Shown here: positions 1-7,838 of the stretch, in pieces
Numbering within the stretch: the stretch's first letter is position 1
How the letters are laid out: each line of letters opens with the position of its first letter
From: JARRLC01 sp037387425
GTDB lineage: Bacteria; Pseudomonadota; Alphaproteobacteria; Rhizobiales; Rhodomicrobiaceae
Direction: 5' to 3'
Length of the DNA: 22,513 bases
NCBI GenBank assembly: GCA_037387425.1
Contig: JARRLC010000059.1
Location: 1-22,513, forward strand
The notes under the pieces: model-generated
Seen by the model: only the letters and a program-made list of their open reading frames with translations
Told to the model about the DNA's origin: nothing
Databases searched by the model: none
Made by a program: the position numbers and the translations under genes

Positions 1-2
1 AC

Positions 3-146
3 CCCAGCCCGCTCGTACGCGCCATGGCTGTGTGGGCGTTGCGTCAGTTAGAGCGGGACAAACGCGCGGTAGAAGCTCTGCGCGCGGCGCATCTGCCCAA
101 CGAGACAGATGAAGACGTGCGCGACGAGTGGCTCCGTGAAATTTGA
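3..146 (+). CDS. queG: Epoxyqueuosine reductase QueG, C-terminal end (partial)
   Basis: An open frame enters from the left edge and stops at TGA 144-146. It gives 47 residues containing SPLVRAMAVWALRQL and ending DEWLREI. This matches the C-terminal HEAT-like repeat that closes QueG proteins (a helix pair rich in VRxxAVWAL, then a short acidic tail). QueG is a cobalamin- and Fe-S-dependent enzyme that reduces epoxyqueuosine to queuosine in tRNA. The catalytic and Fe-S domains lie outside the window, so the name rests only on the tail. The next gene starts 9 bases downstream, which suggests co-transcription. Another HEAT-repeat protein is possible. Confidence 0.6.
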   Translation, partial: PSPLVRAMAVWALRQLERDKRAVEALRAAHLPNETDEDVRDEWLREI

Positions 147-155
147 GAGGCTGCC

Positions 156-1028
156 ATGAGCGTACTATTAGCTATTGGGCTCGGATATTCTGCAAAAACG
201 CTGGCGCCGCGCATGAAGCGCCAAGGCTGGCGCATTATCGGCAGCGCGCGCAGGCGCGAAGAGCTGGAAGCGATCACCGCCAGCGGCTACGAAGCCATTC
301 CTTTTTACGGCGACGCTCCATCGCCTGAGCTTGCCGCCGCCATTGCCGAAGCCACGCATGTGCTGATTTCCGCCCCGCCGGGCACTGAGGGCGACCCCGT
401 ATTACGCCACCACAACAATGACTTGACGCGCGCGCCGGGGCTTGTGTGGCTAGGCTATCTCTCCACAATAGGCGTGTACGGAGACCGCGGCGGCGAATGG
501 GTGGACGAAACCACCTCCCCTGCCCCCACCTCGGAGCGCAGCCACATGCGGCTAGCAGCAGAACAAGCCTGGCATAACTTCGCTGAAGCCCACCGCATCA
601 CGCTGCAAATCTTTCGACTGGCGGGAATTTATGGCCCTGGCCGCAACGCGTTGGAGAAGCTTCGGCAAGGACGCGAGCGACGCATCCTCAAGCCGGACCA
701 GGTTTTCAACCGCATCCATGTGGAAGACATCGCGAGCGTGGTGGAAGCGGGCATTCACGCTGGACACGCCGCCCCTGGCGTCTTCAACGTGACGGATGAC
801 GAACCCGCGCCGCCGCAAGATGTGAGCGCGTTTGCGGCGGAACTCTTAGGGCAGGCACCGCCGCCGCTGATCCCATGGGATGAAGCGCGCAAAAGCATGT
901 CCCCAATGGCGCAGAGCTTTTACGCGGAGAACAAGCGTATACGCAACGCCCGCATCAAGCAGATGCTGGGCGTGGCGCTTCAATTTCCCACCTATCGCGA
1001 AGGTTTGCGCGACTTGGCGCGTCTGTAA
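156..1028 (+). CDS. SDR-family NAD(P)-dependent oxidoreductase (YeeZ-like)
   Basis: This is a 290-residue protein with an extended-SDR (atypical epimerase) layout. Its N-terminal nucleotide-binding loop, GLGYSAKTLA at about residues 8-17, replaces the classical GxxGxxG. There is an ISAPPG strand after the Rossmann core, a YLSTIGVYGD segment where SDR epimerases carry the catalytic Ser/Tyr region, and IFRLAGIYGPGRNAL, typical of the substrate-side loop. The Tyr of STIGVYGD is not followed by a clear Lys at +4, so this belongs to the atypical, often catalytically uncertain branch. GAGAGG lies 5 bases before the ATG. It follows queG closely and is convergent with gpmA across a 12-base gap. The substrate is unknown. 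Confidence 0.85.
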   Translation: MSVLLAIGLGYSAKTLAPRMKRQGWRIIGSARRREELEAITASGYEAIPFYGDAPSPELAAAIAEATHVLISAPPGTEGDPVLRHHNNDLTRAPGLVWLGYLSTIGVYGDRGGEWVDETTSPAPTSERSHMRLAAEQAWHNFAEAHRITLQIFRLAGIYGPGRNALEKLRQGRERRILKPDQVFNRIHVEDIASVVEAGIHAGHAAPGVFNVTDDEPAPPQDVSAFAAELLGQAPPPLIPWDEARKSMSPMAQSFYAENKRIRNARIKQMLGVALQFPTYREGLRDLARL

Positions 1029-1040
1029 ATCGAGGCCGCG

Positions 1041-1661
1041 TTAACCCGCGAGATCGCGTTTCTCAGCCACCGAACCATCTGCGTTCAGCCGATAGATGAT
1101 CGGCGCGCCAGTGGCCAGATTGAGCTGTAGCACTTCTTCGCGGCTGAGCTTGTCGAGCTGCATCACCAGCGCGCGCAGCGAATTGCCGTGTGCGGAAACG
1201 ATGACGTTCTTGCCCGCCTTGACATCAGGCATAATGTGCGCCTCGAAATAGGGCAACACGCGCGCGGCAGTATCCTTCAGGCTTTCGCCGCCGGGAGGGG
1301 GCACATCAAAAGAACGCCGCCAGATGTGCACCTGCTCGTCGCCCCAGCGTTTGCGGGCGTCATCCTTGTTGAGGCCCACCAGATCGCCGTAATCGCGTTC
1401 GTTGAGCGCCTGGTCTTTGTGGGTTGTCAGGTCGGTCTGCCCGGTCTCGGTAAGGATGAGTTCAAGCGTGCGCTGGGCGCGTTTCAGCGCGCTGGTATAG
1501 GCGACATCGAATTGCGTCCCCTCAGCTTTTAACAGCCGACCGGCGCGCATAGCTTCTTCGACGCCTTTTTCCGAAAGGTCCACATCGCGCCAGCCGGTGA
1601 AGAGATTTTGCTTGTTCCATTCACTTTCGCCGTGGCGGACCAATACCAGTATGTTGCTCAT
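1041..1661 (-). CDS. gpmA: 2,3-bisphosphoglycerate-dependent phosphoglycerate mutase
   Basis: The 206-residue cytosolic enzyme interconverts 3- and 2-phosphoglycerate in glycolysis and gluconeogenesis. The phospho-accepting histidine is H10 in LVRHGESEW. The conserved NERDYG (E88) and the second active-site histidine H158 in SAHGNSLRA are present. FTGWRDVDLSEKG is the usual substrate loop. The length matches the short alphaproteobacterial form, which lacks part of the roughly 250-residue E. coli C-terminus. It lies 40 bases downstream of dapB on the same strand, a pairing common in alphaproteobacteria, so the two are probably co-transcribed. A GGAAAA motif precedes the ATG by about 9 bases. 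Confidence 0.95.
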   Translation of the reverse strand: MSNILVLVRHGESEWNKQNLFTGWRDVDLSEKGVEEAMRAGRLLKAEGTQFDVAYTSALKRAQRTLELILTETGQTDLTTHKDQALNERDYGDLVGLNKDDARKRWGDEQVHIWRRSFDVPPPGGESLKDTAARVLPYFEAHIMPDVKAGKNVIVSAHGNSLRALVMQLDKLSREEVLQLNLATGAPIIYRLNADGSVAEKRDLAG

Positions 1662-1701
1662 GAGTGTGTTTTCCGTTGTTACAAGTAAAACGATCGAAGC
1701 T

Positions 1702-2499
1702 TTAAAGCCCTAAAACATCTTGCATCGAATAGAGCCCGGGCGCTTTGCCGTGCCCCCAACGCGCCGCCGTAACGGCTCCGCGCGCAAAGATCTGGCGGTC
1801 GCTGGCTTTGTGGGTGAATTCCACGCGCTCGCCGAGGCCCGCGAACATCACCGTATGCTCGCCCACCACATCGCCGCCGCGCAGCGTGGCAAAGCCGATG
1901 TCGCCCTTGCCCCGCGCGCCTGTATGGCCGTCACGCACGCGCACGGAATGGTCTGCCAGCGCGATATCGCGGCCCTCAGCGGCGGCCTGTCCCAAGAGCA
2001 ACGCAGTGCCGGACGGCGCATCAACCTTCATGCGGTGATGCATTTCCAAGATTTCGATGTCGAATTCAGGCCCGAGCGCGGCGGCGGCGCGTTTCACCAT
2101 CACGGCGAGCAGATTAACGCCCAGGCTCATGTTGCCCGCTTTGACGATTACTGTCTTTTGCGCGGCGCTCGCGATGGCGTCTTCGTGGTGTTGCTGAAAT
2201 CCGGTTGTGCCGATGACATGCACGATGCCCGCCTCGGCGGCAAACCCAGCATGCGCAACGCTCGCATCCGGTGTGGTGAAGTCTAGCACGCCATCGGAGC
2301 GTTTGAACAACTCCAGCGCGTCGGCGGTGATGGCGGCGCCCAAGTGTCCCAGCCCCGCAATCTCGCCGACATCGGCCCCGATAGCGGGCGCCCCCGGCGG
2401 CTCCGTTCCGCCCGATAATTCGACGCCCGGCGTTTCATGAACCAGGCGAGCAAGAGCTTTCCCCATCCGCCCGGCAGCGCCTACAATGGCTATTCTCAT
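1702..2499 (-). CDS. dapB: 4-hydroxy-tetrahydrodipicolinate reductase
   Basis: The 265-residue DapB catalyses NAD(P)H reduction of the product of DapA in the diaminopimelate/lysine pathway, which feeds peptidoglycan. The nucleotide-binding GAAGRMG is at residues 7-13. DFTTPDA and VIGTTG line the cofactor site. The catalytic signature EMHHRMKVDAPSGTA spans about residues 152-166 and contains the conserved His pair, Lys and SGT. It is complete, of normal length and ends FALG-like in QDVLGL. A GAGG precedes the ATG by about 11 bases. It is the first gene of a dapB-gpmA pair on the reverse strand and is divergent from the M3 peptidase gene. Confidence 0.96.
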   Translation of the reverse strand: MRIAIVGAAGRMGKALARLVHETPGVELSGGTEPPGAPAIGADVGEIAGLGHLGAAITADALELFKRSDGVLDFTTPDASVAHAGFAAEAGIVHVIGTTGFQQHHEDAIASAAQKTVIVKAGNMSLGVNLLAVMVKRAAAALGPEFDIEILEMHHRMKVDAPSGTALLLGQAAAEGRDIALADHSVRVRDGHTGARGKGDIGFATLRGGDVVGEHTVMFAGLGERVEFTHKASDRQIFARGAVTAARWGHGKAPGLYSMQDVLGL

Positions 2500-2699
2500 G
2501 ATGATATCGACCTCACAGCTTCATCTGATGAGCGGTATACCAGCGCTCAGAGGCGACATAAAGCCCTTGCTGCAAAACAGTGGACCATATTCACGGCAAA
2601 AGCCGCAAAACATAAATGTGAATACGTTTATGGATGAATAACTCTGCTATAGGTCTATGTAAGCTTTATACCCTTCTTAGGATAACAACAGGAATACGC

Positions 2700-4754
2700 A
2701 TGTCTCTTCACGAAAACCCGCTTCTGAGCGATTGGACCACGCCTTACGAATTGCCGCCTTTTTCCGACATCCAGCCTGAGCATTACCGTCCGGCGTTTGA
2801 GGCTGCTTTTGCTGCCCACAACGCAGAAATCGCGCAACTCGCCGCAGAGACAGCCCCGCCCAGCTTCGCCAACACCATAGATGCGCTGGAGCGCAGCGGA
2901 CGCCTTTTGCGGCGCGTGGCAAGTGTGTTTTTCAACCTCGTTCATGCGGATTCCTCACCTGAATTGCGCGAGGTCGAGCGTGACATCGCTCCGCGTTTTG
3001 CCTCGCATTACCAAGCAATTTTTACCAACGCTGCACTGTTCGCCAGAGTGGACGCACTCTACAAAACCCGCGAAACGGATGACCTTACGGGCGAGCAACG
3101 CCGCGTATTGGAAAAGCATCACCGCCATTTTGTGCGCGCGGGCGTAGCTCTGGACGAACAGGGGCGCAAGCGCATGGCTGAAATCAGCCAGCGTCAAGCC
3201 GAACTGGGGACGCAATTTGGTCAGAACGTGATGGCCGATGAAAGTAGCTATTTGCTCTTGCTGGAAGAAGAGGCTGATCTGGAGGGGCTGCCCGATTTTT
3301 TCCGTGCGGCGGCGGCGGCTACAGCTACCGAGCGCGGCCATGATGGAAAATACGCTATCACCCTGTCGCGCTCCAGCGTAGAGCCGTTCTTGCATCTTTC
3401 CGCGCGGCGCGATTTGCGCGAAAAAGCCTTCAAAGCCTGGATCTCACGCGGAAGCAATGGCGGCGACACCGACAACCGCGCCATCATCACCGAATTGCTG
3501 CGTCTGCGGGCTGAGCGCGCCCAGCTTCTCGGTTTTGCCAATTTCGCCGACTTCAAGCTAGACGACACCATGGCGAAAAACGCTCCCGCCGTCCGCGACT
3601 TGTTGATGGCGGTATGGGAACCAGCAAGCGCTCGCGCCGCTAGAGAACGCGAGGCGCTTGCTGAGGCGATCCGCGCGGAAGGCGAAAACTTCGACATCGC
3701 CCCATGGGATTGGCGCTACTACGCAGAGAAAGTGCGAAAAAGCCGCTATGATCTCGACGAGGCCGAAACCAAGCCATATTTCGAGCTAAACCGCATGATC
3801 GAAGCCGCTTTTGAAACGGCGCGGGCGTTGTTCGGCGTTACCTTCCGCGAGCGCACTGATCTGCCTATCTATCATCCCGACGTGCGCGTTTGGGAAATGC
3901 TGGGCCGCGACGGCCAAGTTAGGGGACTGTTCCTTGGCGATTATTTCGCACGGCCCTCCAAACAGAGCGGCGCGTGGATGAACAACTTCCGCGACCAGGA
4001 GCGGCTTGACGGCGAAGTGCTGCCCATTGTCGTCAATGTGCTGAACTTGGTGAAGGGCGCCCCCGGTGAACCCGTGCTCCTCAGCTTGGATGATGCGCGC
4101 ACGCTGTTCCACGAGTTCGGGCATGGACTGCATGGGCTTCTATCTGATGTAACCTATCCATCCGTTTCCGGAACGGGAGTGAAACGCGATTTCGTGGAGC
4201 TGCCCTCGCAGCTTTACGAACATTGGCTGCTCACGCCGGAAATCCTTAGCCGCTACGCCATCCACACCGAGACCGGCGAACCGATGCCGCAAGCCCTCGT
4301 TGACCGTCTTTTGGCCGCGCGCAACTTCAACCAGGGTCACGCTACGGTGGAATATCTCACATCAGCGATTGTCGATCTGGATTTGCACGAGAACGCCCGC
4401 CCCGACGCTGATGTAGATGTGGACGCCACCGAAGCCAAAACGCGCGAGCGGCTCCAAGCGCCGCCGGAAATCGCTCTGCGTCACCGGCCTGCGCATTTCC
4501 TGCATCTGTTCATGATGGAAGGATACGCAGCCGGATATTACAGCTATCTGTGGGCTGAGGTAATGGACGCCGACGCTTTCCACGCGTTTGAGGAAGCTGG
4601 CGACGTTTTCCACACCGAGACGGCAGAAAAACTCCACCGCTTCATCTATTCGTCCGGCGGCGGCATGGACCCCGCCGAGGCGTACACGGCGTTTCGTGGA
4701 CGCTTGCCCGAAGTTGACGCGCTCATCGAAAAACGCGGGCTGAAGGCATCATAG
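2700..4754 (+). CDS. dcp: M3-family zinc metallopeptidase, Dcp (peptidyl-dipeptidase) type
   Basis: This is a 684-residue cytosolic thimet-type peptidase. The zinc site is HEFGH (H471, E472, H475) with the third ligand in DFVELPSQ (about E500). The segment SGTGVKRDFVELPSQLYEHW and the C-terminal GYAAGYYSYLW follow Dcp, which removes dipeptides from peptide C-termini. Oligopeptidase A (PrlC) has a different sequence after HExxH. The frame is open from 2634, but I chose the ATG at 2700 because AGGAA sits 5 bases before it and MSLHENPLLSDW is the usual family N-terminus. There is no signal peptide. It is convergent with an exported metalloprotease gene. Oligopeptidase A is the main alternative name. 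Confidence 0.9.
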   Translation: MSLHENPLLSDWTTPYELPPFSDIQPEHYRPAFEAAFAAHNAEIAQLAAETAPPSFANTIDALERSGRLLRRVASVFFNLVHADSSPELREVERDIAPRFASHYQAIFTNAALFARVDALYKTRETDDLTGEQRRVLEKHHRHFVRAGVALDEQGRKRMAEISQRQAELGTQFGQNVMADESSYLLLLEEEADLEGLPDFFRAAAAATATERGHDGKYAITLSRSSVEPFLHLSARRDLREKAFKAWISRGSNGGDTDNRAIITELLRLRAERAQLLGFANFADFKLDDTMAKNAPAVRDLLMAVWEPASARAAREREALAEAIRAEGENFDIAPWDWRYYAEKVRKSRYDLDEAETKPYFELNRMIEAAFETARALFGVTFRERTDLPIYHPDVRVWEMLGRDGQVRGLFLGDYFARPSKQSGAWMNNFRDQERLDGEVLPIVVNVLNLVKGAPGEPVLLSLDDARTLFHEFGHGLHGLLSDVTYPSVSGTGVKRDFVELPSQLYEHWLLTPEILSRYAIHTETGEPMPQALVDRLLAARNFNQGHATVEYLTSAIVDLDLHENARPDADVDVDATEAKTRERLQAPPEIALRHRPAHFLHLFMMEGYAAGYYSYLWAEVMDADAFHAFEEAGDVFHTETAEKLHRFIYSSGGGMDPAEAYTAFRGRLPEVDALIEKRGLKAS

Positions 4755-4770
4755 TTATTTACGCTGAGCT

Positions 4771-4800
4771 GTGGCGGGCTTGCTGTCCGCCACTGCTTTC
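4771..4800 (+). terminator. Probable intrinsic terminator after the M3 peptidase gene
   Basis: A perfect 7-bp stem, GTGGCGG (4771-4777) with CCGCCAC (4787-4793), encloses a 9-base loop. It is followed by a moderately T-rich tail (TGCTTTCTT). It lies 17 bases after the peptidase stop and directly before the end of the convergent gene. The U tract is imperfect, so efficiency is uncertain. On the reverse strand the tail is not U-rich. Confidence 0.5.
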
Positions 4801-5826
4801 TTACAAACCGCGGCATATCTCCATATAGGACGCGCGGCTCATAGGCGAGTGTTGACGCAAGATCGAAATATCAGCATTTTTAGCTATTTTTATCACGCAC
4901 TTAGAAAGTTCAATATCTTCCATGAGAGGTAGCACTCGGCGAACCATCGCTCCAAATTCCCGCCATTTCATCGTCTCGCCTGACCGGCTGCGCGCTAAGG
5001 GCCCTTCAAAATAGTCGACCATCGCGGAAATGCGGTATACGCCGAGCGGATGGGTCATGACCTTGCGCATATAGTTTTCCCACTTTTCCCGCGTGGGAAA
5101 TTCGGCGCGGTGCGTGAAGCTGTAAAGCTGCGCCTGAAAAAACAGCACTGCGCCTACCACCGGTGTTTGGGAGCGGCCCAGAACATTATAGGCAAAGTTG
5201 TCAGCTTCGATCTCGCCAGCGCGCACTTTTTCCACCGTCAACCCGTCAATAGCGGGGTGCTGGAAATGTATGTGCCCAAATTCATGCGCGATAATGAAAG
5301 CGAAGGCCTCGTTCCGCAGGCTGAGCGAAAGCTCATCGACGCGCTTGTCCTTAAGCGCATTATCAGGAATGCCTAGCGCCTTCAGGATCGATGGATACCT
5401 ACCGCCGGGGAAGTCTTCCCGATCACGATAACGCAGCATCGAATAATAAAGATCAATGCTGTCCAAATTCTTCTTGTTGTATAAGAGCCAGGCGTAAGCC
5501 GTGGTGGTATCTTCCAACGCCTTAAGCGAGAGAATAGGCAGAACAATGCGTCCGCGCTGTGGGAGGGAATAGAAATTCATCAGCACGTTGTTGTCGCCAG
5601 GCAATGGAAAATCCCAGCCGATTTCTCCACCGATCACATTAATTTCATCGCTCGTTAGAACTGGACGGATGCCTTTTTCATAGATTTTAATAACGGCGAC
5701 CCGCAAACGCACTGCATCTTTTTCAAGTTCGGCCTTCGTGTATAGATCGCCGCGTTCAAGCATAACTGCACGTGCCGGTGTGGCCCCAACAAACGCTGCC
5801 ACCAAAAGGACGATAATCCAACGCAT
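4801..5826 (-). CDS. Putative exported zinc metallopeptidase (HEFGH, M48-like third ligand)
   Basis: This is a 341-residue protein with an N-terminal signal peptide (hydrophobic run to about residue 16, then ATPARA with probable cleavage after A20). The zinc motif is HEFGH at 181-185 in AFIIAHEFGHIHFQH. About 20 residues later GEIEADNFA (E205-D209) matches the ExEAD third-ligand pattern of M48-type and related gluzincins. The rest does not match a family I can name. The N-terminal half has no recognisable domain and there is no second membrane segment. It probably acts in the periplasm. It is a single gene convergent with the Dcp-type peptidase. The catalytic class is well supported, the substrate is unknown, and gene-family assignment is open. 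Confidence 0.75.
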   Translation of the reverse strand: MRWIIVLLVAAFVGATPARAVMLERGDLYTKAELEKDAVRLRVAVIKIYEKGIRPVLTSDEINVIGGEIGWDFPLPGDNNVLMNFYSLPQRGRIVLPILSLKALEDTTTAYAWLLYNKKNLDSIDLYYSMLRYRDREDFPGGRYPSILKALGIPDNALKDKRVDELSLSLRNEAFAFIIAHEFGHIHFQHPAIDGLTVEKVRAGEIEADNFAYNVLGRSQTPVVGAVLFFQAQLYSFTHRAEFPTREKWENYMRKVMTHPLGVYRISAMVDYFEGPLARSRSGETMKWREFGAMVRRVLPLMEDIELSKCVIKIAKNADISILRQHSPMSRASYMEICRGL

Positions 5827-6084
5827 TGTTCCCCCTTTCAGGGCTTAGAGCTTTCAGCATGATTGCAAAATAACAATAGCGCGTACAACAAACATTTCGG
5901 CAGCCATGCTTACGAATAAAGTTCTATACGTTTGCATCCATTAGCATATTCATCAATTGTTCCGGCGCCTGCCTTTACACCTGTAGTAGCAATTAGGGTC
6001 ATTCCATTCCGGCAGCAGAAGGTATATATGCCATAAGCCGCTGCGCTTTGCGCGCGAGGGCGGGCTTCACAACAAAGGGCTAAG

Positions 6085-6750
6085 ATGAAAAACGCCACAG
6101 TTCTTTTTGATCTCGACGGCACTATGGTCGATAGCGCCCCTGATTTGATCAAGGCTACAAATTTCACACTCCAACAGTACGGCTGGGAGCCTGTTGCTGG
6201 CGACATCATCCGCCCAGCGATCAGCGTGGGCGCAGTGTCGATGATCATGGCTGGTTTAGGCGCGCATGGAGCCAAACCGGGCACAGAGCAAATCGAACAG
6301 ATGCGCGATGTCTTCCTCGATTATTATGTGAAGCATCTGTCAGATGAAAGCCGCGCGTTTCCTGGCTTCCTTGAGGCGGCGAAAACGCTGCGGGCAGAGG
6401 GCGCAAGACTTGGCGTATGCACCAATAAGCGCGAAGACCTGGCGCTTCATCTTTTGCGCGAATTGCAATTGGATGAGTTATTCGAGGCTGTTACCGGGCG
6501 CGATACGTTCGCTGTGTGCAAGCCGCATCCGGGGCACTTGCTGGGCGCGCTGGAAATGATGGGCGGCGATCCTGAGCGCGCGGTAATGGTGGGAGACAGC
6601 GTTCCAGACGCGGAAGCCGCTCGTAGCGCGAAAATGCCGTTCGTGGGAGTAAGTTTTGGCTATGAGGCAGACGCGGCAAGACTAGAGGCGGATGTGATCA
6701 TTGACCATTATTCCGAGCTGGCGCCAGCCTTGCGGCGGGTGTTTCGGTAA
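6085..6750 (+). CDS. gph: HAD-superfamily phosphatase, phosphoglycolate phosphatase type
   Basis: This is a 221-residue soluble HAD subfamily IA hydrolase. Motif I is FDLDGTMVDSAPDL, with nucleophile D9 and acid/base D11. Motif II is the Thr in GVCTNK, motif III the Lys in CKPHPGHLL, and motif IV MVGDSVPDAEAA carries the metal-binding Asp pair. The cap lies between motifs I and II. Phosphoglycolate phosphatase clears 2-phosphoglycolate made in DNA repair or photorespiration. HAD phosphatases are hard to separate by sequence, so pyrophosphatase or another sugar-phosphate activity is possible. AAAGGGC precedes the ATG by about 5 bases. It is a single-gene unit followed by a 546-base gene-free stretch. 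Confidence 0.85.
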   Translation: MKNATVLFDLDGTMVDSAPDLIKATNFTLQQYGWEPVAGDIIRPAISVGAVSMIMAGLGAHGAKPGTEQIEQMRDVFLDYYVKHLSDESRAFPGFLEAAKTLRAEGARLGVCTNKREDLALHLLRELQLDELFEAVTGRDTFAVCKPHPGHLLGALEMMGGDPERAVMVGDSVPDAEAARSAKMPFVGVSFGYEADAARLEADVIIDHYSELAPALRRVFR

Positions 6751-7071
6751 CTGCAAAGACAGAAAGCAACTGGTTCTGTCGTAAATCTTGTGTGCATTTT
6801 CAGTCAATCGGCTGACGTTATCAGCTCTACATTAGCCAGATGCCAGAATAAAGAAGGTGGAGCTGTTTCGCTCGTTGTCCCATCACGGCAAATGCTGTGG
6901 CTTTTTCGCATGATAGTGGCGGCTGCGCATCAGCTATGCGTTTGCTTCTCTTCAGCTATGCATAAACGTCCGCTTAAGACCTGGAAATGACGCCCCGATG
7001 GAATTCCCGCTTCCCGTTGTGTATTTTTATGCTATCTTTACCAGTGCGATTGAGTGGAAATCTACACATTC

Positions 7072-7110
7072 CAACACACTGGGGTGTTGTGTTTGTTGTT
7101 TTCGTTTTAT
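7072..7110 (+). terminator. Hairpin followed by T-rich tract (possible terminator)
   Basis: A 6-bp stem, CAACAC (7072-7077) with GTGTTG (7084-7089), closes a 6-base loop and is followed by about 20 bases rich in T but broken by G. It could end read-through from gph, 320 bases upstream, or form part of a small RNA leader. The stem is short and AT-containing, so this is weak. Confidence 0.25.
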
Positions 7111-7220
7111 CGCACGCGCCGAGCAAGAAACAGTTCTGCCCGGCGCATTGCTTAGTGATATGTACGGCTCCTTGCACGCCGAGTTTCCCCGTCGGGCTTG
7201 GGGGGCTCGGCGCTTTTTTT
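7111..7220 (+). ncRNA. Candidate structured small RNA ending at the 7220 terminator
   Basis: A strong forward terminator has no protein gene within 400 bases upstream. The region just before it folds plausibly. GCGCCGAG at 7116-7123 can pair perfectly with CTCGGCGC at 7206-7213. This is the same 3' arm used by the local terminator stem at 7177-7183, so two mutually exclusive structures are possible. GCAAG (7123-7127 area) can also pair with CTTGC (7171-7175). I could not place a convincing promoter, and it matches no RNA family I recognise (not tRNA, tmRNA, SRP RNA or RNase P). The 5' end given is a guess. A long gph 3' UTR is the alternative. Confidence 0.25.
7177..7220 (+). terminator. Strong intrinsic terminator, forward strand
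   Basis: The outer stem is CGCCGAG (7177-7183) with CTCGGCG (7206-7212). An inner CCCC (7187-7190) pairs with the G run at 7200-7205. Seven consecutive T follow (7214-7220). The reverse strand has no U tract after the stem, so it terminates forward transcription, away from gph and toward the 3' end of infC. It would protect infC from antisense read-through. Confidence 0.85.
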
Positions 7221-7296
7221 GAAGTTGGCGTACCATAGCTCTCGCAGTTCACATATGTGCTGCGAATGTTATGCCTTATGCGCAACCAGTCATTTT

Positions 7297-7827
7297 TTAT
7301 CGCGGCGCCAAGATCATAATCATTTGCTTGCCGTCAAGCCGGGGCTCATATTCCACCTTGGCGTAGCTATCGGCGTCAGCTTTCACTTTCTGCAAAAGTT
7401 GCATACCGATATCCTGGTGGGCCATTTCGCGCCCACGGAAGCGCAGGGTTACCTTAACTTTATCGCCTTCATCGAAAAAGCGTTTCATAGCCCGCATTTT
7501 CACGTCATAGTCATGCGAATCAATATTTGGTCTCAGCTTGACTTCTTTAATTTCGACGTTCTTTTGCTTCTTACGGGCTTCGGATGCTTTTTTCTGCGCC
7601 TGGAATTTATACTTGCCGAAATCCATGATTTTGCAGACTGGCGGATTAGAATTTCCGACTTCCACAAGATCTAATCCGGCTTCTTCGGCGCGCTGAAGCG
7701 CATCAAGTTTTCCCATCAGACCGAGGTTATCACCGCTTTCGTCGATGAGTTGCACTTCCTTTGCTAATATAGCGCTATTGATCCGGGGACCTTCTTTCCC
7801 CGGCTCAGCTTTCATTGGCCTGCGGAT
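7297..7827 (-). CDS. infC: Translation initiation factor IF-3
   Basis: IF-3 binds the 30S subunit, blocks premature 50S joining and proofreads start codons. The frame gives the N-domain (GPRIN, VQLIDESGDNLG, AGLDLVEV, PPVCKIMDFGKYK), the Lys-rich linker (KKASEARKKQK) and the C-domain (VKLRPNIDSHDYDVK, VTLRFRGREMAHQ). The first ATG is at 7815, but I extend to ATC 7825-7827. GGAG lies exactly 7 bases upstream of that ATC, nothing like a ribosome site precedes the ATG, and the extension (start-RRPMKAEPGKEGPR) restores the RRP N-terminus seen in alphaproteobacterial IF-3. An in-frame TAA lies four codons upstream of the ATC. Length is 176 residues, normal for the family. The usual rpmI-rplT genes do not follow. 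Confidence 0.95.
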   Translation of the reverse strand: MRRPMKAEPGKEGPRINSAILAKEVQLIDESGDNLGLMGKLDALQRAEEAGLDLVEVGNSNPPVCKIMDFGKYKFQAQKKASEARKKQKNVEIKEVKLRPNIDSHDYDVKMRAMKRFFDEGDKVKVTLRFRGREMAHQDIGMQLLQKVKADADSYAKVEYEPRLDGKQMIMILAPR

Positions 7828-7838
7828 GGCTTTTCTCC
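7825..7838 (-). promoter_or_regulatory. infC ribosome binding site with AUC start codon
   Basis: On the reverse strand GGAG (7838-7835) is followed by AAAAGCC and then ATC (7827-7825). The 7-base spacing is ideal. Non-AUG starts (AUU or AUC) are known for infC, where IF-3 discriminates against them and so represses its own translation. The same autoregulation is inferred here. Confidence 0.8.

Larger units (their letters stand above)
6751..7296. other. Gene-free stretch between gph and infC
   Basis: These 546 bases hold no open frame that resembles a protein. The forward frames of up to 83 codons have atypical composition and overlap each other. The stretch does contain structure: a GACAGAA/TTCTGTC stem-loop (6758-6780) just after gph, a CAACAC/GTGTTG hairpin (7072-7089) followed by T-rich sequence, and a strong forward terminator (7177-7220). 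There is also a CGCAG/CTGCG inverted repeat around a CACATATGTG palindrome (7243-7264) just downstream of infC. The word CAGCTATGC occurs twice within about 25 bases near 6930-6962. Confidence 0.6.

Noticed and set aside
2611..2632. CATAAA/TTTATG inverted repeat upstream of the M3 peptidase gene
   Set aside because: Only 6 bp of AT-rich sequence with a 10-base spacer. This is expected by chance in such a region and is not tied to a clear promoter.
2437..2637. Forward open frame of 66 codons overlapping the dapB start
   Set aside because: It lies mostly antisense to the 5' end of dapB, has no ribosome site and its sequence resembles no protein. It is a shadow frame.
6758..6780. GACAGAA/TTCTGTC stem-loop just after gph as the gph terminator
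   Set aside because: The 7-bp stem is real, but it is AT-rich and not followed by a U tract, so I do not call it a terminator.
6790..7238. Forward and reverse open frames of 60-103 codons between gph and infC
   Set aside because: They overlap one another, have no ribosome sites, and have unnatural composition (many Cys, Phe and Pro). The terminator sequence is inside them.
7198..7674. Forward 158-codon frame antisense to infC
   Set aside because: It is the complementary shadow of the infC coding sequence, and infC is certain.
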